Below, piece after piece: positions 4,343 through 5,212 of a DNA stretch of 5,212 nucleotides. The DNA is from Coriobacteriales bacterium (GTDB lineage Bacteria > Actinomycetota > Coriobacteriia > Coriobacteriales > UBA8131). Both the position numbers and the translations under genes were made by a program. Within the stretch, counting starts at the first letter, position 1. Each line of letters begins with the position of its first letter. Location: assembly GCA_031254905.1 (NCBI GenBank), contig JAIRTN010000003.1, positions 1 through 5,212 of the forward strand, in the 5' to 3' direction. The notes beneath the pieces were generated by a model. It was not told where the DNA came from, did not search any database, and worked only from the letters and a program-made list of their open reading frames with translations.

Positions 4343-5212
4343 ATGGCAGACATAAGGCTTCGATTTGATAGGGACGTTGTTGTGGTTGATGGGGCGATGG
4401 GAACCATGCTGCAGCGTGAAGGGATTTCTTCTGACGAGTGTGCCATGCTGCTTAATGTGCTAGACCCGGAGACAATTTTGAGCATCCATGAGCGGTATCG
4501 GCTTGCGGGGGCCCATGCGCTGACGACGAATTCTTTTGGTGGAACGCGCGCGAAGCTGGCGGAATATGGGTTGGAGGAGCGAGTTGAGGACCTCAACCGC
4601 GCCGCCGTGCGGCTTGCGAAGACTGCCCGCCCGGACCATGTGCTTGCGGATGTGGGGCCTTGTGGATTGCTGCTTGAGCCGCTGGGGCGCGCGACCTTTG
4701 ACGAGGTTTTTGAGCAGTATGCCGAGCAGATAAGCGCGCTTGCCTCCGAGGGCCCCGATGCCATTCTCATTGAGACTATGGCCGACATTGCCGACGCGCG
4801 CTGTGCGCTGCTCGCGGCGCGTTCGGTCTGCGATTTGCCCGTTTTTGTCTCCTGTACCTTTGACGCGACGGGCCACATGGAACTGAGCGGAACCGACCCC
4901 GCGACGGCCGCCGTGATACTTGAGGCCGCGGGGGCCTCCGTTATCGGCATGAACTGCGGGCTTGGGCCGGAGCAGCTTCTTCCTTTGCTTGAGCGCATGG
5001 CACAGGCAACGGGCCTGCCCCTCATCGTCCAGCCCAACGCCGGTCTACCCCAGCTTGATGCCTCCTTTAGGGCCTACTACACGGGCACCGCCAATGACTT
5101 TGCGGATGCCGCCGTGGCCTTTAGGCGGGCGGGGGCGCAGTTCATCGGCTCGTGCTGCGGCTCGACGCCGGCGTTTACGAGCGCCATCTATGCGACGGTT
5201 GGGGAAAGTGAT
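4343..5212 (+). CDS. Homocysteine S-methyltransferase domain protein, 3' end beyond window
   Basis: The 290 visible codons form a complete homocysteine S-methyltransferase barrel, the zinc-dependent domain that activates homocysteine thiolate and accepts a methyl group to make methionine. Motifs in order are DGAMGTML (16-23), TTNSFGGTRAKL (61-72), ADVGPCG (102-108), LIETMAD (142-148), SCTFDATG (170-177), GMNCGLGPE (202-210), QPNAGLP (230-236) and GSCCGSTP (269-276). Cys205, Cys271 and Cys272 are the expected three zinc ligands, at almost the same positions as in the N-terminal module of cobalamin-dependent methionine synthase. The frame is open at the right edge, so further domains may follow: folate and B12 domains (MetH), a methylenetetrahydrofolate reductase domain (YitJ/BhmT-type fusion), or none. 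That is why no symbol is given. The ATG is fixed by AGGAGG 5 nt upstream. It is divergent from the asp23 group, behind a repeat-rich leader with no visible SAM or cobalamin riboswitch. Confidence 0.92.
   Translation, partial: MADIRLRFDRDVVVVDGAMGTMLQREGISSDECAMLLNVLDPETILSIHERYRLAGAHALTTNSFGGTRAKLAEYGLEERVEDLNRAAVRLAKTARPDHVLADVGPCGLLLEPLGRATFDEVFEQYAEQISALASEGPDAILIETMADIADARCALLAARSVCDLPVFVSCTFDATGHMELSGTDPATAAVILEAAGASVIGMNCGLGPEQLLPLLERMAQATGLPLIVQPNAGLPQLDASFRAYYTGTANDFADAAVAFRRAGAQFIGSCCGSTPAFTSAIYATVGESD

Noticed and set aside
4330..5037. A 235-codon minus-strand frame opposite the methyltransferase
   Set aside because: Ser-rich shadow of the clearly supported homocysteine methyltransferase frame; its start and stop have no supporting signals.
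1..5212. Mobile element, prophage or defence island
   Set aside because: No transposase, integrase, phage or defence gene, no terminal inverted repeats and no tRNA are visible; the genes are conserved chromosomal ones.

Overview
The window looks like ordinary chromosome from a high-GC, Gram-positive-type bacterium. All its genes are housekeeping or conserved families: an Asp23/Gls24 protein, the fatty-acid kinase FakA, the RecG helicase and a homocysteine methyltransferase. The order asp23 (yloU) - fakA (yloV) - recG is well known from Firmicutes. High GC, GTG starts and strong AGGAGG ribosome-binding sites suggest an actinobacterial relative that shares this order, such as a member of the Coriobacteriia. 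That placement is inference; no 16S rRNA or other taxonomic marker is present.

Layout. A leftward (minus-strand) gene group occupies bases 1-4073. It starts at an extended -10 promoter near 4130-4138, followed by a 120-residue Asp23-family protein (3711-4073), FakA of 575 residues (1914-3641, GTG start) and RecG (start at 1787, running off the left edge with 595 codons visible). Diverging from it, a rightward gene starts at 4343 and runs off the right edge; the 290 visible residues form a complete zinc-type homocysteine S-methyltransferase domain. The genes are separated by 269 bp (divergent), 69 bp (asp23-fakA) and 126 bp (fakA-recG).

How the genes relate. FakA phosphorylates fatty acids carried by FakB, and Asp23-type proteins are small envelope-associated or alkaline-stress proteins. 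Their pairing is conserved, although no FakB gene lies in this window. RecG remodels stalled replication forks and is probably co-transcribed by position rather than by function. The methyltransferase belongs to methionine/one-carbon metabolism and appears to be a separate unit.

What is unusual. I found no clear new multi-gene system. The most distinctive feature is that every intergenic gap holds short tandem duplications: 14 bp x2 at the recG start, 16 bp x2 over the fakA stop, 24 bp x2 between asp23 and fakA, and degenerate ~27-33 bp repeats before the methyltransferase. The 24-bp copies each encode a small hairpin with a GCAA (GNRA) loop, placed between the asp23 stop and the fakA ribosome-binding site. 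Two proteins also carry low-complexity insertions: about 60 extra residues in RecG helicase domain 2, and a Ser/Pro/Ala-rich linker in FakA. Together these suggest a genome prone to local repeat expansion at tolerated sites.
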